Below, one piece after another: positions 1 through 7,199 of a stretch of DNA of 46,457 bases. Location: contig CANJLW010000035.1 in NCBI GenBank assembly GCA_947475245.1, forward strand, positions 1-46,457, in the 5' to 3' direction. Both the position numbers and the translations under genes were made by a program. Numbering within the stretch: the stretch's first letter is position 1; every line of letters starts with the position of its first letter. This stretch comes from Acetobacteraceae bacterium (lineage in GTDB: Bacteria; Pseudomonadota; Alphaproteobacteria; Acetobacterales; Acetobacteraceae). The notes beneath the pieces are model-generated. The model was not told where the DNA came from, did no database searches, and saw only the letters and a list, made by a program, of their open reading frames with translations.

Positions 1-1476
1 ACGACGGCAACCGGCGTCACGCTGATCGCCAACGGCGGCGGCGCGGGCAACGGCATCAGCCAGAAATCCACCGGACTGATCCAGGCCAACGTCACCTCCG
101 GCGCAGTCGCGCTGACCTCCGCCGGGCTGATCGATCTCGCCGGCACCACCCAGGCGACCGACGCCAAGGGCACGATCGCCATCACCGCCAACGGCTCCAG
201 TCTCACGCAGACCGGCACCATCGCCGCCGGGAAGTCCGCGACGCTGACGGCAAAATCCGATCTGAGCTCCAGCGGCACAATCACGTCCGGCGGGACACTC
301 ACCGAGACGGCAAACACCGGGGCCATTGCACACAGCGGTAAGGCAACGGCGGGGACCGGCGGCGCAAGCTTTACCGCCGGAACATCTCTGATCCAATCGG
401 GCGGGCTGATCCAATCCACGGGCGATGTCACCGCCAACGCGACGAGCATTATCCAATCCGGCACGGTTATCGCCGGGACGACCGCCGCGCTGCGCGCGCG
501 CAGCGGCAGCATCCTCGTCAACAACGGCGCGCTTTTGCAGGCTCAGAACAAGGGCGCCGTCGATCTTTCGGCCACGGGCGGCATCACCACCACGGCCGGC
601 ACGATCGTTGCCGGGCTGTTGCGCAGCGCGGCCGGTTCGCAAGCCCCGGTGTTGATCGACGGCATCGCCAACCAGATCGCCGAAGTCGGCAACTTCGTCA
701 TCACGGGCGGCGCGTTCACCCTGCTCGACACTATATCGGTTCTGGCCTCGGGGACCGTGCGCTCTGACTCCGCAATCACGATCACAGGGTCCGCCGGGAC
801 CATATCCGTGACCGGCACGTTGTCGGCGCCCAGGACAGTACTGACCAGCCTGAAAGGCGGGATCGGCATCAGCGGGGCATTGGCAGGGCTTGGCAGCAGC
901 GGCATTAATCCGAACCAGAGCGTCGCGACCGTCAACCAATTCCCCGCCGCGACCGGACTGGGAGCGTTTTTGACCGCGGCCACCGGCATTAACATGAATG
1001 CGCCGGCGTCCGTCACGGGTGGGGCGGGCACGGCCTTCCCCGACCTGACCTTGGTTTCCAATACCGCCGGGCCCGTGGTCTTTGGCGGTGCCGGCGGCGT
1101 GTTTGACGCACCCACGGCCAGCCTGTGGATCAAACTTCTGGATCGCGGCGCCATGTCGGGCAGCCTGAACGTCAAGGGCCTGCACGCCTTCTACGATCCG
1201 GCAATACAGGAACAGGTGTCGCTATCCGGGTCGATCAACGGCCTGGGCGGGTCCAGCGCGGCTTCGGCGGCGTTCATCTTGCCGCAAGCGCGGAGCAACT
1301 ATCTTTTCAACGGTTGCCCCATCCAATCGGTGAATTGCATCCAGATCACCACGTTAAGCGTACCGGTCACCAACCCGGCGCGAGACGTGCAGTTCGGACG
1401 CATCCAACCGCCATCCGATGTGCAAAACCTTCTGCCAGACGTAGCCGATCGCGACTATCCCGGAGACGAGCAATGA
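1..1476 (+). CDS. C-terminal part of a large repetitive filamentous-haemagglutinin-like adhesin (5' end outside window)
   Basis: The reading frame is open from base 1 and ends at TGA 1474-1476, giving 491 codons of a longer protein. The product is rich in Gly, Ala, Ser and Thr and consists of short imperfect repeats such as GLIQS/GLIQA and S-G-x-I-x-A-G, as expected of a beta-helical surface adhesin of the two-partner-secretion type. After about residue 430 it changes to a less repetitive tail with two cysteines in NYLFNGCPIQSVNC, a type of ending I associate with proteins annotated as filamentous haemagglutinin in alphaproteobacteria. The N-terminal secretion (TPS) domain and any FhaC/ShlB-like transporter would lie to the left of this window. 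The stop overlaps the start of the CHAT gene (ATGA), so the two are probably translated together. The family call rests on composition and tail and is fairly safe; the ligand is unknown. Confidence 0.75.
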   Translation, partial: TTATGVTLIANGGGAGNGISQKSTGLIQANVTSGAVALTSAGLIDLAGTTQATDAKGTIAITANGSSLTQTGTIAAGKSATLTAKSDLSSSGTITSGGTLTETANTGAIAHSGKATAGTGGASFTAGTSLIQSGGLIQSTGDVTANATSIIQSGTVIAGTTAALRARSGSILVNNGALLQAQNKGAVDLSATGGITTTAGTIVAGLLRSAAGSQAPVLIDGIANQIAEVGNFVITGGAFTLLDTISVLASGTVRSDSAITITGSAGTISVTGTLSAPRTVLTSLKGGIGISGALAGLGSSGINPNQSVATVNQFPAATGLGAFLTAATGINMNAPASVTGGAGTAFPDLTLVSNTAGPVVFGGAGGVFDAPTASLWIKLLDRGAMSGSLNVKGLHAFYDPAIQEQVSLSGSINGLGGSSAASAAFILPQARSNYLFNGCPIQSVNCIQITTLSVPVTNPARDVQFGRIQPPSDVQNLLPDVADRDYPGDEQ

Positions 1477-4400
1477 TCCCCATGGCCAATCGCCGCTCAC
1501 TGCGTTCATGGCTAGGGATCCTGGTCTCGGTTTCCGCCTTGTCGGCATGTTCGGTTCCTCCGTCCGAGGTCTACGTCGCCGGCAGCGCCCGCGGCGAAGG
1601 CGGCAACCTGGACCTTGGCGCCAACAGCGCGAAGGAAGCCTGCACGTTGCAGATGGGCGGCGCGGATGCGCGGATTTATTGCGGTGCGTATCTGCAAGCC
1701 GCGGGTCGCGTGACACAACCCGCGCACGACACCGACACGGCCGGATACATCACCAACAGCCCGTGGCGGCTAGCCTTCGACCGCCGCTTCCAGTGTGAAG
1801 CGCCGACCGGGACCACCGTGCTCGACAGTCCCGGGCTTAGCATGGCCTGCACCTGGCGACAGGGCGGTTTCGCCCAGGTGGTGCTGGCCACCAAGATCGA
1901 CGGCAAGCTTTATGTCGCGGACGGGGTGAAGGCGACGGAATCCGTGTTGCCACGGGCAATCGGCGTCATGTCAAAACGTCTTCCGGCCATGCCGGCCCCC
2001 AAGAAGCCCGACGACACCGGTGTCGATACGCAACGCGAAGCGGAACAAGCCTTGAAGGCCGAAGGCGCGGGCGCGATTGCGGAAGTCGAGAAGCAGATGT
2101 CGCGGGGCGGTCAGGAAAACCGCAAAGGCAACTACGCGGCCTCCGAAACCGCCTATCGCACCGCGGTCCAAATCCAGGAGCGGCTGGTCAAGCGCGGCGC
2201 GAACGATCCGGCGCTCGCGGTACCCTTGGCCCGCCAAGCGTTGCAGGTTTCAAACCAGGGGCGGTTCGAGGAAGCCAATCGTCTTTTCACGCGCGCCGAA
2301 CGTCTGGCCGCGTTACCTGACCAAATCGATCCGATCGCGCGTCCGCTGACCGCCCACCTCAAGGCGCTTAATCAGATCAACCGCAACAAGCCGGCGGATG
2401 CGCTCGCACTCCTCGATATCGCCGAAAAAGGCTTTACCGTCATTGTGCCACCGGATGCACTTGTGCCACGTCGACGCAGCGCGGGCGGCGGTCGCAGCAC
2501 GGCGGAACAGATGGCCGATGCCGCAGCGGACAGCGAATTGTTGGCGGATCAATCGACCAGCGACGCGCTGAACGGCCTGATCGAAGTGCGTCGTTATCGC
2601 GCGATCGCGTTGACACAGTTGGGCCGCCCGTCCGAAGCCGCCGCCGCGCTGGCGTCGTCTCGGGCGCTTTATACCACTCGCGATCCCCGACTGGCCGCGC
2701 GCTTCTACCGAACCGTCGGCATGATCGCCGCCGCGTCCGGTCGCCAACCGGAAGCCGACTCCGAGTTGGGTCTGGCGGTATCGACTTTTGCCCGGGTGCA
2801 GCCGGGTAGCCGACCGCTCGCGGAGACGCAGTTGCTGCAGGCCGCCAACCTGGCGAAGCAGGGATCCTACGCAACCGCCCTGCCCCGTTGCCGCGAAGCC
2901 GTTGCGGTACTGACGGCACTGAAGGTCGGTGTCTCCCCAGCCCAGGTCGTGCCGTGCCTCCATGCGCTCTCCCTGGAAGTCGAGCGCAATCCGGCGGATA
3001 CGCAAGCGGTCTTTGCCGAGATGTTCTCTCTGTCGCAACTCGCGCAGGGCAGCATCACCAGCCGACAAATCGCCGTGGCAACCGCGCGCCTCGCCGAAGG
3101 TGCCCGCGATCCGAAGGTCGCCGACGCGATCCGCCGTCGGGACGCGGCTGCCGATCTCCTGGAACGGCTGTATCGCCAACGCGCCGATCTCGGCGTGGAG
3201 AAGGAAAACGCCGCCGCCTTCGCCGACCTTGAGGATAAAATCAAAAAGGCGCGGGAAGTCCAGGAAGACGCAGGCGAAGCGCTTCAGGCGGCCTCCCCCG
3301 GTTTCGCCGGGCTGGTCCAGGAATCCATCAAGACCAGGGACGCGCAGGCGACCTTGCAACCCAACGAGGCGTTGGCGGCGATCGTCCTGGGGGAAGACGA
3401 AGGTTGGACCATCCTGCTGCGCAACGACCGCATCACCGCGGGTCGGATCGAGGGTGGTTCCAAGAAGATCGACGCGCTGGTCAAGCGCTTCCGTACCGGC
3501 ATGGTGCCGAACCGGGAAAACGTGCCGCCGCCGTTCGATACTGCTGCTGCCCGCGACCTTTACAACGCGGTGCTCGCGCCGGTCGCCGACGGACTTCAGG
3601 GTGCGACGACATTGACGGTCGCGCCAACCGGAAGCCTGCTGTCAATTCCCTTCGGAGCACTGTTGACCGGCCCAACCACCGGCTCACTCGGTCAGGCACC
3701 GTTCCTGATCCGGCGCTATGCGGTGTCCCACGTTCCGTCCGTCGCAAGCTTCGTCAACCTGCGTCAGGCCGCAAAATCGCTCAAGGCGACACGGCCTTGG
3801 TTCGGCATGGGCGATTTCCGTCCCCCTACAGCACGCCAGGCTACCGCCACCTTCCCGGCGGAGACGTGCGGGGAAAGCGCGCGGTTCCTTGCCTCGTTCC
3901 CTTCCCTTCCGGGAACTAGAAGGGAGCTTGAGGCCTCTCGTCAATTGCTTTCAGCCGATACCGGCGATCAGCTGCTTGCAGCCAACTTCACGGCCAAGAA
4001 CGTCCTGTCCGCGCCCTTGAAGAATTACAAGGTGCTGCATTTCGCGACCCATGCGGTGTTGCCGAGCGAAATACCGTGTCAGGCGGAGCCGGCGATTTTG
4101 ACGTCAACGGATGCGAATGCCGCCAACGCGACCGGTGCACTGCTGAGTGCGACGCAGGTCGCTCAAATGGACCTCGACGCCGAACTGGTCATTCTGTCAG
4201 CCTGTAACACGGGCGGCCCGAATGGTGGGGGTGCCGGCGAAAGCCTCTCCGGCCTCGCCCGCAGCTTCTTCTTTGCCGGTGCGCGCGCGATGATGGTGAC
4301 GCACTGGGAAGCCCACGACGCGACCATTACCTACCTGACCGCCTTGTTCCTTAACGTGCTGCAAACCAACCCCGACGGCGGCCCCGCCGTCGCATTGGCC

Positions 4401-4553
4401 ACCGCGCAAAGGAAGATTCTCGATCAGGCCGAAGGCAACATGGCCTCGCTCGGACACCCCTATTATTGGTCGGTTGCCGCCCTGATCGGCGGCAAGCCGA
4501 GCAAGGCGGAAGCGACGGTTGCCGAGGCGTCACCATCCCGTGTCGGAGGCTAA
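1473..4553 (+). CDS. CHAT-domain (caspase-like) lipoprotein with TPR-like region
   Basis: 1026 residues. The start at ATG 1473 overlaps the adhesin stop and gives a lipoprotein signal, MIPMANRRSLRSWLGILVSV followed by lipobox LSAC, with Cys26 as the lipid site; longer in-frame starts would lie inside the adhesin. Residues about 190-470 are helical, Ala/Leu-rich and TPR-like (for example a stretch with Y-AASETAYRTAVQIQERL). From about 640 to 1010 is a CHAT domain: FATHA with the predicted catalytic His860, and LSACNTGG with predicted catalytic Cys911, then GLARSFFFAGARAMMVTHW. CHAT proteins are caspase-fold cysteine peptidases or their relatives. Pairing of CHAT/TPR proteins with haemagglutinin-like adhesins and FhaC-type transporters is known from genome neighbourhoods. 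The overlap suggests a role in adhesin processing, export or surface control, but that is inference. A signal for the membrane and an intact dyad argue for an active extracytoplasmic enzyme. Confidence 0.85.
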   Translation: MIPMANRRSLRSWLGILVSVSALSACSVPPSEVYVAGSARGEGGNLDLGANSAKEACTLQMGGADARIYCGAYLQAAGRVTQPAHDTDTAGYITNSPWRLAFDRRFQCEAPTGTTVLDSPGLSMACTWRQGGFAQVVLATKIDGKLYVADGVKATESVLPRAIGVMSKRLPAMPAPKKPDDTGVDTQREAEQALKAEGAGAIAEVEKQMSRGGQENRKGNYAASETAYRTAVQIQERLVKRGANDPALAVPLARQALQVSNQGRFEEANRLFTRAERLAALPDQIDPIARPLTAHLKALNQINRNKPADALALLDIAEKGFTVIVPPDALVPRRRSAGGGRSTAEQMADAAADSELLADQSTSDALNGLIEVRRYRAIALTQLGRPSEAAAALASSRALYTTRDPRLAARFYRTVGMIAAASGRQPEADSELGLAVSTFARVQPGSRPLAETQLLQAANLAKQGSYATALPRCREAVAVLTALKVGVSPAQVVPCLHALSLEVERNPADTQAVFAEMFSLSQLAQGSITSRQIAVATARLAEGARDPKVADAIRRRDAAADLLERLYRQRADLGVEKENAAAFADLEDKIKKAREVQEDAGEALQAASPGFAGLVQESIKTRDAQATLQPNEALAAIVLGEDEGWTILLRNDRITAGRIEGGSKKIDALVKRFRTGMVPNRENVPPPFDTAAARDLYNAVLAPVADGLQGATTLTVAPTGSLLSIPFGALLTGPTTGSLGQAPFLIRRYAVSHVPSVASFVNLRQAAKSLKATRPWFGMGDFRPPTARQATATFPAETCGESARFLASFPSLPGTRRELEASRQLLSADTGDQLLAANFTAKNVLSAPLKNYKVLHFATHAVLPSEIPCQAEPAILTSTDANAANATGALLSATQVAQMDLDAELVILSACNTGGPNGGGAGESLSGLARSFFFAGARAMMVTHWEAHDATITYLTALFLNVLQTNPDGGPAVALATAQRKILDQAEGNMASLGHPYYWSVAALIGGKPSKAEATVAEASPSRVGG

Positions 4554-4555
4554 GG

Positions 4556-4577
4556 CCGACGACCGATCGGGGGTCGG
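4556..4577 (+). terminator. Candidate intrinsic terminator after the CHAT gene
   Basis: Two bases after the stop codon lies a dyad: CCGAC (4556-4560) pairs with GTCGG (4573-4577), and an inner CCGATCGG (4563-4570) folds on itself. It is followed by TTTCGT, a short U-tract. It would separate the adhesin/CHAT operon from the kinase operon. The stem has an internal mismatch, so the call is moderate. Confidence 0.4.
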
Positions 4578-4675
4578 TTTCGTATCAATCTTGCCCATTA
4601 TCGAGCCAACCCGTGTCTACCGTCTCGCCTGCCGCGGGCCGGAGCGCTATGGTGTAGTGCGTTGTCGAGGCGGAT

Positions 4676-6649
4676 ATGCTTGAAAAGCTCGGAAAGTACG
4701 AGATCAGGGGCGAACTTGGCCGCGGGGCCATGGGCGTGGTCTATGATGGCTGGGACCCGGGCCTCGCGCGCCGTGTAGCGATCAAAACCGCCATTATTCC
4801 GGACGCCGCCGATCCCGAGACCCAGGAGCAGCTCGCGCGCTTCCAGCGAGAGGCGCAGGCGGTCGGACGACTTACTCACCCGAATATCGTCGGGGTTTTC
4901 GATTACGGCGAAGCCAATGGCAGCGCGTATATCGTCATGGAGTTCATTGACGGACCAACGCTGAAATCGATGCTGGACAAGCAGGAGCGCTTTCCGGTTA
5001 CCGAGATCGTCCGGATCATGCAGGACGTGCTGGCTGGGATGCAGTTCAGCCACGAACGTGGCGTTGTGCATCGCGACATCAAGCCCGCCAACGTGATGAT
5101 GACCAGCGATCGGCAGGCCAAGATCGCCGATTTCGGAATCGCGCGGATCGAGAGCAGCAGCATGACCCAGGCGGGCACCATCATGGGCACGCCCGCCTAT
5201 ATGTCGCCCGAGCAGTTCATGGGCCAGGTCGTGGATGCACGCAGCGACATCTACTCCGCCGGCGTCATGCTGTACCAGATGCTGACCGGAGAACGGCCGT
5301 TCGAAGGCGGGCTTTCCGCCATCATGCACAAGGCGCTCAATACGGAGCCTCCGGCGCCGTCGCAAATCTCCGTGACCGTGCCGCGTTCCATGGACGCCGT
5401 TGTGCGCCAGGCGATGGCGAAGCGTCCGGATGAGCGGTTTCCGACGGCAACCGCGTTCTCGCAGGCATTGGGTGCCGCATTGCGGGGCGATGCGCAGCCC
5501 GCGGCGGCCAACGACGATCCGACCATCATCGCCGTCAAACCCCGTCAGCCCGCCGAAGCGCCCAAGCCGGCCCCGGTGAGCCAGCCCGCAGCACCGGCGA
5601 AGAAATCGCCCGTTCCGATGATCGCGGGTATCGCCGCGGTGGTACTCGCCCTTGGCGGCGGCGGCGCGTTCTTCCTGCTCGGTTCCGACAAGCCCGCCCC
5701 TGCTCCGACGGTTATCGCGACGCCCGCTACGCCGCCGGCGGTCATTGCGCCGCCGCCGGTTGTTCAGGTGCCCGCGGTTCAGACACCGCCGCCATCCGGT
5801 CCGTCCGCGCCGACCACAGCGCCCGCGCCGCGCCCGATCGAGACGCCTCCGCCGCCGCCTCCACCCGTGCAAGCTCAGGCACCTAAACCTGGCACGGTGC
5901 CGACGGCACCGCCGACACCCTCCCCACCGCCCCGCCCCACCGCCGAAATGGCCCGCGACCAGATTGCTCGGCTTGTATCGGCGCAGCCCTGCGCCCTGAT
6001 CGACGGCGACGTGCGCGCCGACGGCAACGCGACGATGTCCGGCATTGCCGGAACCGCGGAGGCCGAGACGATCCGCATGGGAGTCGCTGGTTTGCCGCTG
6101 CCGGGCGCAGTCGATTGGACGATTGTCGGGGCCAGCCAGGTTTTCTGCCCCGTTCTGGATGCGATCCGCGTGGCCGGGCCGCGCTTCGGGGCCTCCGGAC
6201 CGCGCCTCGCACTTAACCTCGCCGATGGCAGGCTACTTTTATTCGCCGGGGATCCGATCAAGCCGAAGCTGACGATGCCGAGTTTCCCCGCCTATTTGCG
6301 GCTGGATTACATCGCGCATGACGGCACGGTGCAGCATTTGTATCCCCAGGTCGCCGACAAGAAGGAAGGCTATGTCGCCGATCCGATCGTCGCACTGAAA
6401 GCCGATGAGACGGTCGTCCTGGGCGACCCCAAACCCGGACACCCCGCCTGGATCGCGGATGAGCCGTTTGGAACGGATATGATCGTCGCCATCGCGTCGT
6501 CGCGCCCGTTGTTCGATAAGGTCCGGCCGGGCAATGTCGAGTCCGCGTCGGACTATCTTCGCGATCTGAAGGCGGCGATCGAAAACCTGCGCGGACGTGG
6601 CGATCGGCTTGTTGCCAATGCCATTATGGTGGATGTGCAACCGAAATAG
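4676..6649 (+). CDS. ppkA: PpkA-like membrane serine/threonine protein kinase of the T6SS locus
   Basis: 657 residues; ATG 4676 follows a GAGG at good spacing. Residues about 8-265 form a complete Hanks-type kinase: glycine loop LGRGAMGVVY (14-23), Lys37 in VAIK, HRDIKPAN (His132, Asp134, Lys136), DFG 152-154 and GTPAYMSPEQ as the end of the activation segment. A single membrane helix lies at about 313-338, then a proline-rich linker to about 425. The C-terminal 225 residues would be periplasmic; the last part (YLRLDYIAHDGTVQHLYP ... GTDMIVAIASSRPLF) resembles DUF4384. In the threonine-phosphorylation pathway of T6SS, PpkA phosphorylates the FHA protein and PppA reverses this; tagH and pppA lie downstream in the same locus. 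The periplasmic domain may sense envelope signals (inference). The symbol is given by role, not by tested orthology. Confidence 0.88.
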   Translation: MLEKLGKYEIRGELGRGAMGVVYDGWDPGLARRVAIKTAIIPDAADPETQEQLARFQREAQAVGRLTHPNIVGVFDYGEANGSAYIVMEFIDGPTLKSMLDKQERFPVTEIVRIMQDVLAGMQFSHERGVVHRDIKPANVMMTSDRQAKIADFGIARIESSSMTQAGTIMGTPAYMSPEQFMGQVVDARSDIYSAGVMLYQMLTGERPFEGGLSAIMHKALNTEPPAPSQISVTVPRSMDAVVRQAMAKRPDERFPTATAFSQALGAALRGDAQPAAANDDPTIIAVKPRQPAEAPKPAPVSQPAAPAKKSPVPMIAGIAAVVLALGGGGAFFLLGSDKPAPAPTVIATPATPPAVIAPPPVVQVPAVQTPPPSGPSAPTTAPAPRPIETPPPPPPPVQAQAPKPGTVPTAPPTPSPPPRPTAEMARDQIARLVSAQPCALIDGDVRADGNATMSGIAGTAEAETIRMGVAGLPLPGAVDWTIVGASQVFCPVLDAIRVAGPRFGASGPRLALNLADGRLLLFAGDPIKPKLTMPSFPAYLRLDYIAHDGTVQHLYPQVADKKEGYVADPIVALKADETVVLGDPKPGHPAWIADEPFGTDMIVAIASSRPLFDKVRPGNVESASDYLRDLKAAIENLRGRGDRLVANAIMVDVQPK

Positions 6650-6753
6650 TGCTACCTGAGTTGGGTATCGAAGCACATGTATCGCGCGTTACCGTCTGTT
6701 GCTTGCATGGGCGTTGCCGCCGACGTTACCGTTTCGACGGCCTGACAGCCAAT

Positions 6754-6779
6754 GAGCCGAAACAAGACAATTTCGGCTC
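6754..6779. promoter_or_regulatory. Perfect 9-bp inverted repeat between kinase gene and PAAR gene
   Basis: GAGCCGAAA (6754-6762) and TTTCGGCTC (6771-6779) are exact reverse complements around an 8-base spacer CAAGACAA. The dyad is 21 bases before the PAAR start in the 151-base gap 6650-6800. No U-tract follows, so an intrinsic terminator is unlikely; an operator or an mRNA hairpin near the PAAR ribosome site is more plausible. Confidence 0.4.
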
Positions 6780-6800
6780 GACCTGAGCGGAGGTTATACG

Positions 6801-7088
6801 GTGCCACCAGCGGCAAGAGTCTCCGATATGCATGTTTGCCCCATGGTGACCGGGGTGGTTCCCCACGTCGGCGGGCCAATCCTGCCGCCGGGATGTCCGA
6901 CAGTCCTGATCGGCGGCCTCCCCGCCGCGCGCGTCGGCGATATGGCGGTCTGTGTCGGTCCGCCGGATTCGATCATTCTGGGATCGTTTACGGTTCTGAT
7001 CGGTGGCACACCGGCGGCTCGCATGGGTGACATGACCGCGCATGGCGGCTCCATCGTGATGGGTTTCCCCATGGTCATGATCGGATAA
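6801..7088 (+). CDS. PAAR-repeat protein, T6SS spike tip
   Basis: 95 residues from a GTG start at 6801, supported by GGAGG at 6789-6793. The sequence is a stand-alone PAAR domain: an N-terminal PAARVSDMHVCP, then two internal copies of the VLIGG-x-PAAR-x-GDM motif at about residues 35-47 and 66-78. The likely metal-binding residues His11, Cys13, Cys51 and His82 are present. PAAR proteins form the sharp cone at the end of the VgrG trimer and can carry effectors; here no extra N- or C-terminal effector domain is attached, so cargo must bind non-covalently or ride on VgrG or Hcp. It directly precedes vgrG, the usual arrangement. Confidence 0.93.
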   Translation: MPPAARVSDMHVCPMVTGVVPHVGGPILPPGCPTVLIGGLPAARVGDMAVCVGPPDSIILGSFTVLIGGTPAARMGDMTAHGGSIVMGFPMVMIG

Positions 7089-7090
7089 AC

Positions 7091-7107
7091 GCCCGCTGCG
7101 GGCTTTG
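7091..7107 (+). terminator. Weak intrinsic-terminator-like hairpin between PAAR gene and vgrG
   Basis: GCCCG (7091-7095) and CGGGC (7099-7103) form a 5-bp GC stem with a CTG loop, followed at once by TTTGATC and, further on, by CTCTCGCTTTCTT. The stem is short. It could attenuate read-through from PAAR into vgrG rather than stop it. The rest of the 7089-7199 gap shows no clear element. Confidence 0.35.
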
Positions 7108-7199
7108 ATCCTCTCGCTTTCTTACCGACTGAAACTTCGTCCAAGACGCAACAATGGGGTCCTCTGATCGTGCCAGCCTGGTCCCGCGAAAAAGCTATC

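Noticed and set aside
543..1175. A 210-codon frame antisense to the adhesin
   Set aside because: It is a shadow of the high-GC adhesin frame, with no start signal or recognisable domain.
2313..3359. A 348-codon frame antisense to the CHAT gene
   Set aside because: Composition is Arg/Gly-rich as expected from reversed high-GC codons, and the plus-strand gene is well supported.
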